Below, one piece after another: positions 42,190 through 51,166 of a DNA stretch of 64,000 bases. The notes under the pieces are model-generated. The model ran no database searches and was not told the DNA's origin. It worked only from the letters and a program-made list of their open reading frames with translations. The stretch is taken from NCBI GenBank assembly GCA_947475545.1, contig CANJLL010000007.1, forward strand, positions 62,001 to 126,000, in the 5' to 3' direction. The DNA comes from Chloroflexota bacterium. GTDB taxonomy: Bacteria > Chloroflexota > Limnocylindria > Limnocylindrales > CSP1-4. Numbering within the stretch: the stretch's first letter is position 1; every line of letters begins with the position of its first letter. Position numbers and translations under genes: made by a program.

Positions 42190-42968
42190 CCCTGCTTGCG
42201 GCCCCCGTGCCGGCCCGTCAGCTCCTCCCAGCGGAGCTTGACCACGACGAGCAGCGCCTCGACGATGATCCGGCGGGACATCTTGGACTGGCCCACGCGC
42301 CGGTCCCGGAACGTGATGGGCAGCTCCAGCACGCGGGCGCCGGATCGGGAGGCTCGCCAGGTCATCTCGATCTGGAAGACGTAGCCGCCGCCATGAATGT
42401 CATCGAACGGGATGCCGGAGAGCGTGCTGGCCCGCCATACCTTGAACCCGCCCGTCAGGTCGTTGACGCTCAGGCCCAGGACGGTCCGGGCGAACAGGCT
42501 GCCGCCCCGCGAGATGATCTTGCGGCTCATGCCCCAGTCGACCACGCCGCCGCCCCGGACGTAGCGCGAGCCGATGACCAGGTCCGCAGTCCCCACGAGG
42601 ATGGGCCGGATCATGTCCGGCAGGTGGGTGGGGTCGTGCGACCAGTCCGCGTCCATCTGGAGCACCATCGAGGCGCCCGCCTGGAGCGCCACCCGGAAGC
42701 CGTCGAGGTAGGCCCGCCCCAGGCCCTGCTTGAGCTTGCGGTGGAGCACCCGGACCCGCGGGTCCGCGGCGGCGAGCCCCTCCGCCACGTCACCGGTGCC
42801 GTCCGGCGAGGAATCATCGACCACGAGGAGCACGGCCCCGGGGAGGGCGGCCAGGATGGCCGCCGCGATGCCGGGGAGGTTGTCCGCCTCGTTGTAGGTG
42901 GGCAGCACCACCCAGCCACCGGCACCGAGCGGCTCCTCGCGGGGATCGACTGCGGGTGACATCGACAT
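42186..42968 (-). CDS. GT2 glycosyltransferase, polyprenol-phosphate mannose synthase-like
   Basis: This 260-residue GT-A enzyme has GGWVVLPTYNEADNLPGI, the nucleotide-binding VVDDSSPDGTG, and the DxD-type MDADWSHDPTHLPDM. It also has the acceptor-side GSRYVRGGGVVDWGMSRKII and FQIEMTWRA..PITFRDRRVGQSKMS. It matches the Dpm1/Ppm1 class, which moves mannose from GDP-mannose to a polyprenyl phosphate. It starts the operon 7 nt after a TACACT -10, probably leaderless. The C-terminal transmembrane helices of some DPMs are lacking. Confidence 0.9.
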   Translation of the reverse strand: MSMSPAVDPREEPLGAGGWVVLPTYNEADNLPGIAAAILAALPGAVLLVVDDSSPDGTGDVAEGLAAADPRVRVLHRKLKQGLGRAYLDGFRVALQAGASMVLQMDADWSHDPTHLPDMIRPILVGTADLVIGSRYVRGGGVVDWGMSRKIISRGGSLFARTVLGLSVNDLTGGFKVWRASTLSGIPFDDIHGGGYVFQIEMTWRASRSGARVLELPITFRDRRVGQSKMSRRIIVEALLVVVKLRWEELTGRHGGRKQG

Positions 42969-42975
42969 GGCTGGC

Positions 42976-42981
42976 AGTGTA
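42976..42981 (-). promoter_or_regulatory. -10 hexamer (TACACT) of the GT2 gene
   Basis: TACACT ends 7 nt before the ATG at 42968 on the minus strand, with no space for a ribosome-binding site. Confidence 0.5.
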
Positions 42982-43030
42982 TCGGGCGAGCGGGCGGCGT
43001 ACCTCTTCGCGGACGCGGCAGGCAGGCTGC

Positions 43031-45208
43031 CTACGGCGTGGGGACCGGCGTGGGGGTGGGGGTCGGGGTGGGTGTGGGGGTGGGCGTGGCCGACGGGACG
43101 AAGTAGCCCGTCACGTCGAAGACCAGGTGGGTGAGTCCGCCTGTGACGCCATAGGTGGCCGACAGCGTGCCGCCGGCGCCCAGCGCCACGTTGACGCCGT
43201 TTGCACGATCGTCGTGGAGCGGGAAGTTGATCGTCGAGCTGATCGCCGCGGTCGTCTCGACCGGGCCGAGCAGGACCCAGCCGCCGGCGGTCTGGCCGGT
43301 CACGGTCAGGATCCCGGTGACGGCCACGGCATTGGCCGGCACCCCGCCGCGGCCCGTCACCTGGAACGTTCTCGGCACGAGGGCCTGGAAGGCGCCAGCC
43401 AGCCCGTTTCCGATGCGCGTGTCGAGGAGGCGGGCCGGCGTGATGGCGACGTAGCTCGCGCCGGAACCGTTCGGCACGAAGTAGCCGGTCACGTCGAAGA
43501 GCACCTGGACGGTGCTTCCCAGCGGCGCACCGAACGTGGCCGAGAGCGTGCCCCCGCTGCCCAGGGCCGCGGTGACCCCGTTGGCGCGGTCATCGCCCAG
43601 CGGGAAGTTGATGGTGGAGCTGGTGGCGGCGATGGTCGGCGAGGGACCCAGCACCACCCAGCCTCCCGAGGTCTGGGCGGTGATCGTCAGGATGCCCGTC
43701 ACGGCGACCGCGTTCGTCGGCACGCCGACATGCCCGGTCACCTGGAACGTGCGGGGCACCAGGGCGCTGAAGGGGCCGGACAGGCCCTCTCCCGACCGGG
43801 TGTCCAGCAGCCGCGTGGGGCTGATCGGGACGTAGGTGGCGCCTGCCGGCGTCGGCGATGGGGTCGGCGTTGGCACCGGGGTTGGTGACGCCACGACCAC
43901 GGGGCCCGGCGTCGGCGAGACGCCCGGCGTCGGCGAGACGCCCGGCGTCGGCGAGACGCCCGGCGTCGGCGATGGGGACGGCGTCGGCGATGGGGACGGC
44001 GTCGGGGACGGCACGAAGTAGCCGGTGACGTCGAACAGGAGGTGCGTGACGTTCCCGACCGGCGCGCCGTAGGTCGCGGCCAGCGTCCCGCCTGCCCCCA
44101 GGGCCACGGTCACGCCGTTGGCCCGGTCGTCGCCCAGCGGGAAGTTGATCGAGGAGCTGGTGCCGGCCGCCGTCACGCCGGGGCCCAGGACGGCCCAGCC
44201 ACCGCCGGTCTGACCCGTGACGGTCAGGATGCCGGTGACGGCGGTGGCAGTGGCTGGGACCCCACCCCGGCCGGTCACCTGGAAGACCCGCGGGATCATC
44301 GACTCGAACGGCCCCACGAGGCCGTTCCCAATGCGCGTGTCGAGGAGGCGGGTGGGGTTCAACGGGACGTAGGTCGATGGGACGGGCGGCGTGGCGGGCA
44401 GCCCGGCGATGACGGTGGATCGGGTATCGAGGGTCCCGATGATCGAGCGGTAGTAGCCGGAGCTCGGTTGCTCGGGGTCCATGACCGCAGCGGCGCCCGG
44501 GTTCCGCATGGGGCTGAACCAGATCTCGTTGCCGTGGAAGCCGGACTGGGAGCGCCAGTTGGCGTACAGGGTCTCGTCGACGGTGAAGAGCCGCTGGAGG
44601 TAGCCGACGGCCGACGCGTGGCCATCGGCGATGACGGCCCGGGCACCCGCCGCCAGGAAGCCGGCGCCAAAGTTGTCGACCCGCACGCTGGCGTCGTCCC
44701 GCGACGGCTCCGGGTTGCCCGGCTCGGAGTTGCCCGAGGCATAGCACAGGTTGTGGAGCATGACGATCGCGTTCGGCGCCAGGCGGAGCGTGGAGACAAA
44801 CGGCTCGCCGTAGTAGGTGTTGTTCGAGTCGCCAGCGCCCGCGACCTTGTTGAGGCCGAAGCCGTCACGGGTATTGTAGGTGGGCTCCCAGGGGTACGGG
44901 GCGGGCCAGCCGTTGCCATGCCCGTGGTAGATCACGATCGAGGCGCCATCCACGGCGGCCTGCACGGCCTCCCAGGTCGCGTTCGGGCTGTAGACCTTCA
45001 CGACGTTGGGGGTGTACTTGATCGCCTCGGCGTACTCGGCATCAGCGTGCGCGCGATAGGTGGAGGTGGTCCCCTCGACCGGACCCACGATGATGGCGAT
45101 CTTGACGCCGCTCACCGGCCCCGCGGCAGTCGTTCCAGCCGTGGCCGCCCAGGCGCCGAGAGACACCGCGACAAGCAGGGCGGCGGCGATCGACCTGAGC
45201 TTGCGCAA
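43031..45208 (-). CDS. Secreted protein: possible clan CD-like peptidase head plus three LDTR repeat domains
   Basis: This 725-residue exported protein starts at TTG 45208 (AGGGAGG 6 nt upstream), followed by a signal peptide ([16 protein letters not shown]). Residues about 30-260 form a head with [11 protein letters not shown] and, about 70 residues later, [14 protein letters not shown], a His then Cys arrangement reminiscent of caspase/gingipain-type folds; peptidase activity is untested. Three about 115-residue repeats follow, each with [13 protein letters not shown], [19 protein letters not shown] and [17 protein letters not shown] wording and ending FDVTGYFVP, the LDTR repeat common in Actinobacteria. 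Pro/Thr/Ser linkers join them, ending in PTPTPTPTP. No sortase motif or membrane anchor is seen. Confidence 0.8.
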   Translation of the reverse strand: MRKLRSIAAALLVAVSLGAWAATAGTTAAGPVSGVKIAIIVGPVEGTTSTYRAHADAEYAEAIKYTPNVVKVYSPNATWEAVQAAVDGASIVIYHGHGNGWPAPYPWEPTYNTRDGFGLNKVAGAGDSNNTYYGEPFVSTLRLAPNAIVMLHNLCYASGNSEPGNPEPSRDDASVRVDNFGAGFLAAGARAVIADGHASAVGYLQRLFTVDETLYANWRSQSGFHGNEIWFSPMRNPGAAAVMDPEQPSSGYYRSIIGTLDTRSTVIAGLPATPPVPSTYVPLNPTRLLDTRIGNGLVGPFESMIPRVFQVTGRGGVPATATAVTGILTVTGQTGGGWAVLGPGVTAAGTSSSINFPLGDDRANGVTVALGAGGTLAATYGAPVGNVTHLLFDVTGYFVPSPTPSPSPTPSPSPTPGVSPTPGVSPTPGVSPTPGPVVVASPTPVPTPTPSPTPAGATYVPISPTRLLDTRSGEGLSGPFSALVPRTFQVTGHVGVPTNAVAVTGILTITAQTSGGWVVLGPSPTIAATSSTINFPLGDDRANGVTAALGSGGTLSATFGAPLGSTVQVLFDVTGYFVPNGSGASYVAITPARLLDTRIGNGLAGAFQALVPRTFQVTGRGGVPANAVAVTGILTVTGQTAGGWVLLGPVETTAAISSTINFPLHDDRANGVNVALGAGGTLSATYGVTGGLTHLVFDVTGYFVPSATPTPTPTPTPTPTPVPTP
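43905..43958. repeat. Three perfect 18-bp tandem copies in the linker of the LDTR protein
   Basis: CCCGGCGTCGGCGAGACG occurs at 43905-43922, 43923-43940 and 43941-43958, followed by a degenerate related run to about 44010. It encodes repeated VSPTPG units in the linker between repeat domains and can vary in number without frame change. Confidence 0.9.
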
Positions 45209-45235
45209 CGGGTCCTCCCTGGTGTGTGCAGGCGA

Positions 45236-45241
45236 AGTGTA
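45236..45241 (-). promoter_or_regulatory. -10 hexamer (TACACT) of the LDTR protein gene
   Basis: TACACT lies 27 nt upstream of the TTG start, leaving a short leader that carries the AGGGAGG ribosome-binding site. It contrasts with the leaderless cases. Confidence 0.5.
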
Positions 45242-45360
45242 GCCCGCCGATGCACCCTCGACAGTGAACGGCATCGGAGCCGCCGCGCACCATCGCGGGA
45301 TGGTCCCGCGGGCCGTGAGCAGATGGTCCCGCCAGTCTCCGGCCGCCGCGACGACGCGCG

Positions 45361-45975
45361 TCAGCCGCGCAGGCGTGCCACCAGGTCGGCCAGCGTGGGG
45401 TTGGAGCGGTCCCGGTCGGACAGGATCGGCTGCCCATCAGGCGCGCCGGCGACCGCCGGCCAGGGCACCCCCACGGCCGGGTCATCCCAGGCGAAGCCCA
45501 GCTCATCGGTCCCGTCGTACTCGTTGGTGACGAGGTAGAGCAGGTCGATGGTGGTCATGGCGAGGAACCCGTGGGCCACGCCGGTCGGGATCACCACCCA
45601 GTCGTCTGCCTCCAGCGTCCGGAGCTCCACCACGGCAGGGCCCGTGCCCGCGATGGGCGGGCGAACATCCACCAGCGCGACCACGGCCGTCCCGGACAGG
45701 ACGGTCCAGTAGTCCAGCTGGCGCCGGTGATAGTGCAGGCCACGCAGGACCCCCCCGGCGGAGGTGGACAGGTTGGCCTGGACGAAGCGGGCATCGACGC
45801 CCGCCGGCAACCCGGCATCAGCCGGGAGGATGGTCTGGAACGTGCCAGCCCGCCAGACCTCCCGGAATGCGCCCCGCGAATCGGCATGGCGCACCAGCGT
45901 CCCGCCGGTCACCCCCGGCAGCGTGAACGGCCGATCGACGACACGGGCCGGCAGCCCCGGCTCGTCGGCGCTCAT
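45361..45975 (-). CDS. rmlC: dTDP-4-dehydrorhamnose 3,5-epimerase
   Basis: This 204-residue cupin enzyme has [15 protein letters not shown], the catalytic His in [17 protein letters not shown], and the C-terminal [14 protein letters not shown]. It converts dTDP-4-keto-6-deoxyglucose to the L-lyxo form in dTDP-L-rhamnose synthesis. ATG 45975 overlaps the rmlD stop (ATGA). It is last of rmlA-B-D-C. Confidence 0.9.
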   Translation of the reverse strand: MSADEPGLPARVVDRPFTLPGVTGGTLVRHADSRGAFREVWRAGTFQTILPADAGLPAGVDARFVQANLSTSAGGVLRGLHYHRRQLDYWTVLSGTAVVALVDVRPPIAGTGPAVVELRTLEADDWVVIPTGVAHGFLAMTTIDLLYLVTNEYDGTDELGFAWDDPAVGVPWPAVAGAPDGQPILSDRDRSNPTLADLVARLRG

Positions 45976-46889
45976 CGGGTCGCCCTTGCGGGTGCGCGTG
46001 ACCGGAGCAGGGCCGGCAGGTAGTCGGCGAGCGCCAGCTCCCATGAGCGGAGCGCCTCGCCGGAGGGCAGCGGGGTGGGCTGCAGCGCGCCCCACAGCGG
46101 TGGCGTCGAGGCGCGCTCCCAGTCCGCCGCGCGGATCTCCTCGATCGAGGCGGGCACCCCAGCCTGCCGGAGCAGCTCGCGAGCCCAGCCGGCCCGTGAC
46201 ACCCAGCCGGCATTGACAATGTGGTGCACGCCGGAGACGTCGCCGGATCCGATCAGCTCGGCAATCCCCTCGGCCAGGTCCGGGGCGCAGGTGGGGTTGC
46301 CGACCTCGTCCGCGACGACCCGCAGGGCCGTGCCCGCGGCCCGGGCCCGGTCGGCGGCGGCCAGGATCTTGGCCGGGAAGTCATTGCCTGGTGGGCCAAA
46401 CAGCCAGGCCGTCCGCACGATCCCCAGCCGACCCGGGGCCGCGGCCGCCGCGCAGGCCTCGAGGGCCGCCCGCTCCCCCGCCAGCTTGGACGCCCCGTAC
46501 GCGTTCACGGGCCCGGTCACATCGGCCGGCCCATAGCCCCGCCCATCGGCCCGTCGTCCGTCGAAGACTTCGTTCGAGGAGACCAGCACCAGGTCGATCC
46601 CCCGTTCGGCGCAGGCCGCGGCGATCACGCCCGTCGCGAGGCTGTTTCGGCGCATCGCGAGCTGGGGGTCCCGGGCGCAGCCGTCGACGTCGGTCCAGGC
46701 CGCCGCATGGACGAGCAGCTCCACCCGATCTGCGTCGAGCAGGCGGCCGACAGCCTCAGGCTGATCGAGGTCCAGTCGGTCCCGACCCCAGCCGATCGGG
46801 CCGAATGGGCCCGTGTACGGCGAGTCCTCCAGCGCCGTGAGCATCGCCCGGCCCAGCCGGCCGGCGGAACCGCTGACCGCGACACGCAT
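45972..46889 (-). CDS. rmlD: dTDP-4-dehydrorhamnose reductase
   Basis: This 305-residue short-chain reductase has MRVAVSGSAGRLGRAML (NADPH fold), LLVHAAAWTDVDGCA, VSSNEVFDGR and the YGASKLAGE YxxxK catalytic motif. It makes dTDP-L-rhamnose. ATG 46889 comes 1 bp after the rmlB stop (TGACATG), and its stop overlaps rmlC. The longer frame upstream is rmlB read in another frame. Confidence 0.92.
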   Translation of the reverse strand: MRVAVSGSAGRLGRAMLTALEDSPYTGPFGPIGWGRDRLDLDQPEAVGRLLDADRVELLVHAAAWTDVDGCARDPQLAMRRNSLATGVIAAACAERGIDLVLVSSNEVFDGRRADGRGYGPADVTGPVNAYGASKLAGERAALEACAAAAAPGRLGIVRTAWLFGPPGNDFPAKILAAADRARAAGTALRVVADEVGNPTCAPDLAEGIAELIGSGDVSGVHHIVNAGWVSRAGWARELLRQAGVPASIEEIRAADWERASTPPLWGALQPTPLPSGEALRSWELALADYLPALLRSRAPARATR

Positions 46890-46890
46890 G

Positions 46891-47988
46891 TCAGAGGGCC
46901 TCGGTGGAGCCCGCCAGCCGCGCCCCGTACTGGCGCCCGTAGTAGGCATCCCAGTCACCGGACTTGACGGCCCGCCACCAGGCCTCGTTCGCCAGGAACC
47001 AGTCCACGGTCGCCGCGATGCCCTCGTCAAAGCCCACCCGGTTGGCCCAGCCCAGGGCCCGCAGGCGGTCGCCATTCATCGCGTAGCGTCGGTCGTGGCC
47101 CGGCCGATCCTCGACGCGCCGGACAAGCGACCACGGCTTCTCCAGCTGGCCCAGCAGTCGCTCCACCACGGTTCGGTTGGGCAGCTCCTGCGAGCCCGGG
47201 ACGTTGTACACGGCGCCCGGCTCACCGTGCCGGAGCACGAAGTCGATGGCGCCGGCGTGGTCCGAGACGTACAGCCAGTCGCGGCGCTGCATCCCGTCCC
47301 CGTAGAGCGGGAGGGCGAGGTCGTCGATGGCGTTGGTGACGAAGAGGGGGATCAGCTTCTCGGGGTGCTGGTAGGGCCCGTAGGTGTTGGAGCCGCGGGT
47401 CATGACCAGATCCAGCCCGTAGGTCACGAAGTACGACTGGACCAGCAGCTCGCCAGCCGCCTTGGCGGCCGAGTACGGCGACCTGGGCTCCAGCCGGTCG
47501 CCCTCCAGGGAGTGCCCTGACTCCACCGAGCCGTACACCTCGTCGGTGGACACCTGGAGGAAGCGCGGCGCCCGTGCACGTTCGCCGGCGGTGGCCCGGG
47601 TGGCCTCGCGGCGGATGGCCTCCAGGAGCACATGGACCCCGATCACGCCCGTCCGCAGGAACGCCTCCGGATCCAGGATCGATCGATCCACGTGCGATTC
47701 GGCCGCAAAGTTGAGGACCGCATCCACCTCGGCAACCAGCGGCCCCACGACCATGGGGTCCGCGATGTCGCCCCGCACGAAGACGAGGCGCGCGGCCTGC
47801 TCGGCGTCGGCCAGCAGCGGGGCGAGGTTGGCCTCGTTCCCGGCGTAGGTGAGCTTGTCGAGGACCGTGATCCGGGTGCCATCGCGGCGCGCCAGCACGT
47901 CGCGGACGTAGCACGAGCCGATGAACCCGGCGCCGCCGGTCACGAGGAGATGCGTCCCGGCCGGGACGTGAGGCGTGGCGGCCGTCAT
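46891..47988 (-). CDS. rmlB: dTDP-glucose 4,6-dehydratase
   Basis: This 365-residue enzyme has LLVTGGAGFIGSCYVRDVL, DKLTYAGNEANLAPLL, LQVSTDEVYGSVE and the catalytic YSAAKAAGELLV, followed by RGSNTYGPYQHPEKLIPLF and QRRDWLYVSDHAGAI. It converts dTDP-glucose to dTDP-4-keto-6-deoxyglucose using tightly bound NAD. ATG 47988 lies 4 bp after the rmlA stop. Confidence 0.95.
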   Translation of the reverse strand: MTAATPHVPAGTHLLVTGGAGFIGSCYVRDVLARRDGTRITVLDKLTYAGNEANLAPLLADAEQAARLVFVRGDIADPMVVGPLVAEVDAVLNFAAESHVDRSILDPEAFLRTGVIGVHVLLEAIRREATRATAGERARAPRFLQVSTDEVYGSVESGHSLEGDRLEPRSPYSAAKAAGELLVQSYFVTYGLDLVMTRGSNTYGPYQHPEKLIPLFVTNAIDDLALPLYGDGMQRRDWLYVSDHAGAIDFVLRHGEPGAVYNVPGSQELPNRTVVERLLGQLEKPWSLVRRVEDRPGHDRRYAMNGDRLRALGWANRVGFDEGIAATVDWFLANEAWWRAVKSGDWDAYYGRQYGARLAGSTEAL

Positions 47989-47992
47989 TGGG

Positions 47993-48754
47993 TCAGCCGA
48001 CCGGCCGGATGATCGGCGGCGTCAATCGGCCCGCAGCGTCGTCCGCGGCTGCCAGCTCCGCGGCGCGCAGGAGCGAGGGCACGGTCCCGGCATCGGCCCA
48101 CTCGCCCTGGAACTCGCGCGCAAACAGCCCGCCATTGGGGATGTAGTGGTTCAGGACGTCCGTGATCTCAAACTCGCCGCGCCCCGATGGGACCAGCTGC
48201 TCGATGACACCGAAGGCATCCGGGCGCAGGAAGTAGACGCCGATGGGGATGAGATTGCTCTTGGGGACCTTGGGCTTCTCCTCGAAGCCGAGCACGTTGC
48301 CCTGGGCGTCCAGCTCCGCCACCCCGAAGCGCTCCGGATCCGGCACCCGGTAGAGCATGGAGCCCGCACCCCACGGGCCGGCCTCGAACTCCCGGGCCAG
48401 CGGGGCCAGCGCCGGCCCCCGCAGGATGTTGTCGCCGAGCACGCAGCAGAAGGCGTCGTCACCGACGAAGTCACGCGCCAGACCGATGGCGTGGGCAATC
48501 CCCAGCGCCCCACGCTGGTAGCGATACGTCAGGTCGAGACCAAAATGCGAGCCATCGGCGAGCAGCTCGACGACGTCGCCGACGCTCTTGCCGCCGACGA
48601 TCACCATCACCTCGCGGATGCCCATCCCGGCGAGCGTCTCGATGGGGTAGTAGATCATCGGCCGGTCATAGATCGGCAGCAGGTGCTTGTTGGTGACGAG
48701 TGTCAGCGGGAACAGGCGCGTGGCCGTGCCGCCGGCGAGGACGATGCCTTTCAT
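47993..48754 (-). CDS. rmlA: Glucose-1-phosphate thymidylyltransferase
   Basis: This 253-residue nucleotidyltransferase has MKGIVLAGGTATRLFPLT, the nucleotide loop, NKHLLPIYDRPMIYYPIETL, VLGDNILRG and VLGFEEKPKVPKSN. It activates glucose-1-phosphate with dTTP for the rhamnose route. It is shorter than the classical 290-residue RmlA, fitting the short (monofunctional, non-allosteric) class. ATG 48754 is 8 nt after TACCCT; six codons upstream in frame look spurious. Confidence 0.9.
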   Translation of the reverse strand: MKGIVLAGGTATRLFPLTLVTNKHLLPIYDRPMIYYPIETLAGMGIREVMVIVGGKSVGDVVELLADGSHFGLDLTYRYQRGALGIAHAIGLARDFVGDDAFCCVLGDNILRGPALAPLAREFEAGPWGAGSMLYRVPDPERFGVAELDAQGNVLGFEEKPKVPKSNLIPIGVYFLRPDAFGVIEQLVPSGRGEFEITDVLNHYIPNGGLFAREFQGEWADAGTVPSLLRAAELAAADDAAGRLTPPIIRPVG

Positions 48755-48762
48755 GGCCGTAC

Positions 48763-48768
48763 AGGGTA
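48763..48768 (-). promoter_or_regulatory. -10 hexamer (TACCCT) of rmlABDC
   Basis: TACCCT on the minus strand, 8 nt before the rmlA ATG at 48754 and just after the mreC stop (48777), so the rml operon would have its own start site. Confidence 0.4.
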
Positions 48769-48776
48769 CCAAGTGG

Positions 48777-49772
48777 TCATCTGGTGGGCGCCGGTTTCAC
48801 GCTGGGCCGCACGGTCACGCGCGGCGACGGCGAGGCGGGTGTGGTGAAACAGGGTTGCTCCTGATCCGTGAGGGTCCCCCCGGTCGACGGCGAGCACTCC
48901 GCCGGCGCCTGCTCGTTGGTCGGCAGCCCACCGACATAGTCGACGATGACCAGCACGTACTCCAGCCGGTCGAGGTTGGCGGCCGGCTGCACGAAGGTGG
49001 TCTGGACCACCTCGTTGGCATCGCGGGTCACGTCGACCACCTGGCCGATCAGGAGCCCCTTGGGATACGGGGAGCGCAGCCCGTTCTTCAGCTCCAGCCC
49101 CGCTGTCACGACCTCCTCGCCCAGCTGGACCCGGACGGCGGCGTCCACCTTGCCCATCACCAGGACGCCCTGCAGCTGACCGACCACCTCGCCGGTCCCC
49201 GCTGACGTGGTGAGCTGCCCGATGACGGTGGACCCGGTGTCCGTGAGGAGCTGGATGCGGGCGAAGTTGGAGCCGACCTCCACGACGCGGCCGGCCAGCG
49301 CCCCGCCATCGGCGATGACCACGTTGCCCACCACGATCCCCTTGGCGGTGCCCTGGTCGATGGTGATCAGGCGCCGGAATTCCGAAGATTCGCGGGCGAT
49401 GACCGTCGCCGCCACCGTCTTGTAGCTCAGGGCGTTCTGGATCTGGAGCAGGCCGGTGGTGATCTCCAGCTGGCGCTGCACCTCCACGGCCGCCCGGTTC
49501 TCATTGACGAGCCGGTCGTTATCGTTGCGCAGGGCCCGGTTGTCGATGCGCAGCCGATCGATCTCCTGGACGGCGTCCACGACGGAGGCCACCTGCCGGG
49601 CGGCGGCGTCCAGCGCGCCCTGGACCGGGCGGAGGACAAAGCCGATGCCGCGCTGAATCTCGGCCGCGCCCGGGCTCCCGGAGAAGGCCATCATCAGGAG
49701 GCTGGCCACGATGAGGGCGGCGTAGATCACGACGCGTCGGCGGGCGGTTCGGGTGGCGAGGAGACCGGTCAC
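48777..49772 (-). CDS. mreC: Cell shape-determining protein MreC
   Basis: This 331-residue protein has a transmembrane helix near residues 14-32, a coiled coil near 68-105 (EIDRLRIDNRALRNDNDRL) and the MreC beta domain (FRRLITIDQGTAKGIVVGN to KGLLIGQVVDV). It links the MreB filament to the peptidoglycan synthases on the outer side. The tail beyond about 290 is Pro/Ser/Thr-rich. It starts 13 bp after mreB. No mreD follows on this strand; rmlA comes next. Confidence 0.94.
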   Translation of the reverse strand: MTGLLATRTARRRVVIYAALIVASLLMMAFSGSPGAAEIQRGIGFVLRPVQGALDAAARQVASVVDAVQEIDRLRIDNRALRNDNDRLVNENRAAVEVQRQLEITTGLLQIQNALSYKTVAATVIARESSEFRRLITIDQGTAKGIVVGNVVIADGGALAGRVVEVGSNFARIQLLTDTGSTVIGQLTTSAGTGEVVGQLQGVLVMGKVDAAVRVQLGEEVVTAGLELKNGLRSPYPKGLLIGQVVDVTRDANEVVQTTFVQPAANLDRLEYVLVIVDYVGGLPTNEQAPAECSPSTGGTLTDQEQPCFTTPASPSPRVTVRPSVKPAPTR

Positions 49773-49785
49773 AGGCTGGCTGCGA

Positions 49786-50838
49786 TCAGGACGGCGGCCG
49801 CGAGTAGGTGTCGGCGACCAGGACGCGCTGCATCAGGGTCAGCTCCTGGAGCACCACGCCGGTACCCCGGGCGACGCAGGTCAGCGGGTCGTCGGCGATG
49901 TGGACCGGCATCTGGGTTGCCTCGGCGACGCGCCGGTCCAGCCCGGCGAGGAGGGCGCCGCCGCCGGCCAGCACGATGCCCTGGTCCATGATGTCGGCGA
50001 CCAGCTCCGGGGGCGTCTCCTCGATGGTGTCCTTGATGGTCTCGACGATCTGCGCGACGGACGGCTCGATGGCCTCGCGGATCTGGTCGGCACCCACCTC
50101 GACACTGCGGGGCAGCCCGGTGAGCAAGTCCCGGCCGCGGAGCGTCACCCGCTGGATGTCCCACTCGCCCGGGTAGGCGGAGCCCACCGCGATCTTGATG
50201 TCCTCGGCGGTGCGCTCCCCCAGGAGCAGGTTGTACTCGCGCCGGGCGAACGTGACGATGTCCACATCCATCTCGTCGCCGCCGATCCGGATGCTCCGGC
50301 TCACGACGATGCCGCCCAGGCTGATGACCGCGACCTCCGTGGTCCCGCCGCCGATGTCGACGATGAGCGAACCCGACGGCTCGCTGACGGGGAGGCCGGC
50401 GCCGATCGCTGCGGCCATGGGCTCCTCGATCAGGGCGGCCCAGCGGGCGCCGGCGTTGAGGGCTGCGTCGCGGACCGCGCGCTTCTCCACCTCGGTGACG
50501 CCGGATGGGACGCCCAGCAACATGCGCGGCCGGTGGATCATGCCCATGCGGTCGTGAACCTTGTCCACGAAGTACTTGATCATCTGCTCGGTGACGTCGA
50601 AGTCGCTGATGACGCCGTCCCGGAGCGGGCGGATCGCGATGATGTTGGCCGGCGTGCGGCCCACCATCCGCTTGGCCTCGGCACCGATGGCCAGCACGCG
50701 CCTGGTCTTGGCGTCGATCGCGACGACCGAGGGCTCGCTCATGACAATCCCGCGGTCTCGAACGTGGACCAGCGTGTTGGCTGTCCCGAGATCGATCCCG
50801 ATGTCGCGCGAGAAGAGGCCGATGATGCGGTCGATCAT
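49786..50838 (-). CDS. mreB: Rod shape-determining actin MreB
   Basis: This 350-residue actin homologue has the phosphate-1 motif DIGIDLGTANTLVHV, the phosphate-2 motif SLIVDIGGGTTEVAVISLGG and the adenosine motif GIVLAGGGALLAGLDRR. It forms membrane filaments that guide sidewall growth. The N-terminal MIDRIIGLFSRD is an amphipathic membrane-binding helix. ATG 50838 has TATACT at 50947-50942 about 100 bp upstream and a weak GAAGGA. Confidence 0.96.
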   Translation of the reverse strand: MIDRIIGLFSRDIGIDLGTANTLVHVRDRGIVMSEPSVVAIDAKTRRVLAIGAEAKRMVGRTPANIIAIRPLRDGVISDFDVTEQMIKYFVDKVHDRMGMIHRPRMLLGVPSGVTEVEKRAVRDAALNAGARWAALIEEPMAAAIGAGLPVSEPSGSLIVDIGGGTTEVAVISLGGIVVSRSIRIGGDEMDVDIVTFARREYNLLLGERTAEDIKIAVGSAYPGEWDIQRVTLRGRDLLTGLPRSVEVGADQIREAIEPSVAQIVETIKDTIEETPPELVADIMDQGIVLAGGGALLAGLDRRVAEATQMPVHIADDPLTCVARGTGVVLQELTLMQRVLVADTYSRPPS

Positions 50839-50941
50839 GCTGGGGAGTGGATCCTTCGTGTGCCGGCAGGCCGGTCGCGGCGGGGATCCCCGGGTCAGTG
50901 GGCGGTCAACCTGGGGACGGATGGTCTGTCAGGGCTCGGCC

Positions 50942-50947
50942 AGTATA
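50942..50947 (-). promoter_or_regulatory. -10 hexamer (TATACT) of mreBC
   Basis: Consensus-like TATACT on the minus strand, 104 bp before the mreB ATG. No convincing -35 partner is seen. Confidence 0.45.
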
Positions 50948-51019
50948 CGCGGGCCCCGGGGCACGGCCCCCAGACGACGCCGCCCAGGGCGCGTCGCAGG
51001 AATGGTCGTCACCTGTAGG

Positions 51020-51051
51020 ACGACTCGTCACCCGCGCGGGTGACGAGTCGT
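51020..51051. repeat. Perfect 32-bp palindrome
   Basis: ACGACTCGTCACCCGC followed directly by its exact reverse complement GCGGGTGACGAGTCGT. It is downstream of the minus-strand Cys-protein gene and upstream of mreB. No U-run follows, so it may be a terminator, a recombination remnant or a dimeric protein-binding site. Confidence 0.9.
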
Positions 51052-51166
51052 GACAAACCCGGGTGCCCTGGCGCGCACGGTTGCGGGTGACGCGAGCCGA
51101 CGGTCGACCAGGCGGGGCGACGCGGGCCGGGGAGACGGCCGGGCCGGTGCCGGCCGGCCCGACAGG

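Larger units (their letters stand above)
50839..51166. other. Intergenic region upstream of mreB
   Basis: A 328-bp stretch without a gene. It holds the mreB -10 candidate and a perfect 32-bp palindrome (51020-51051). Short frames here end on the palindrome and look non-coding. Confidence 0.6.

Noticed and set aside
43905..44010. Regular 18-bp repeats as a possible CRISPR array
   Set aside because: Units are contiguous with no spacers and lie in frame in the linker of the LDTR protein.
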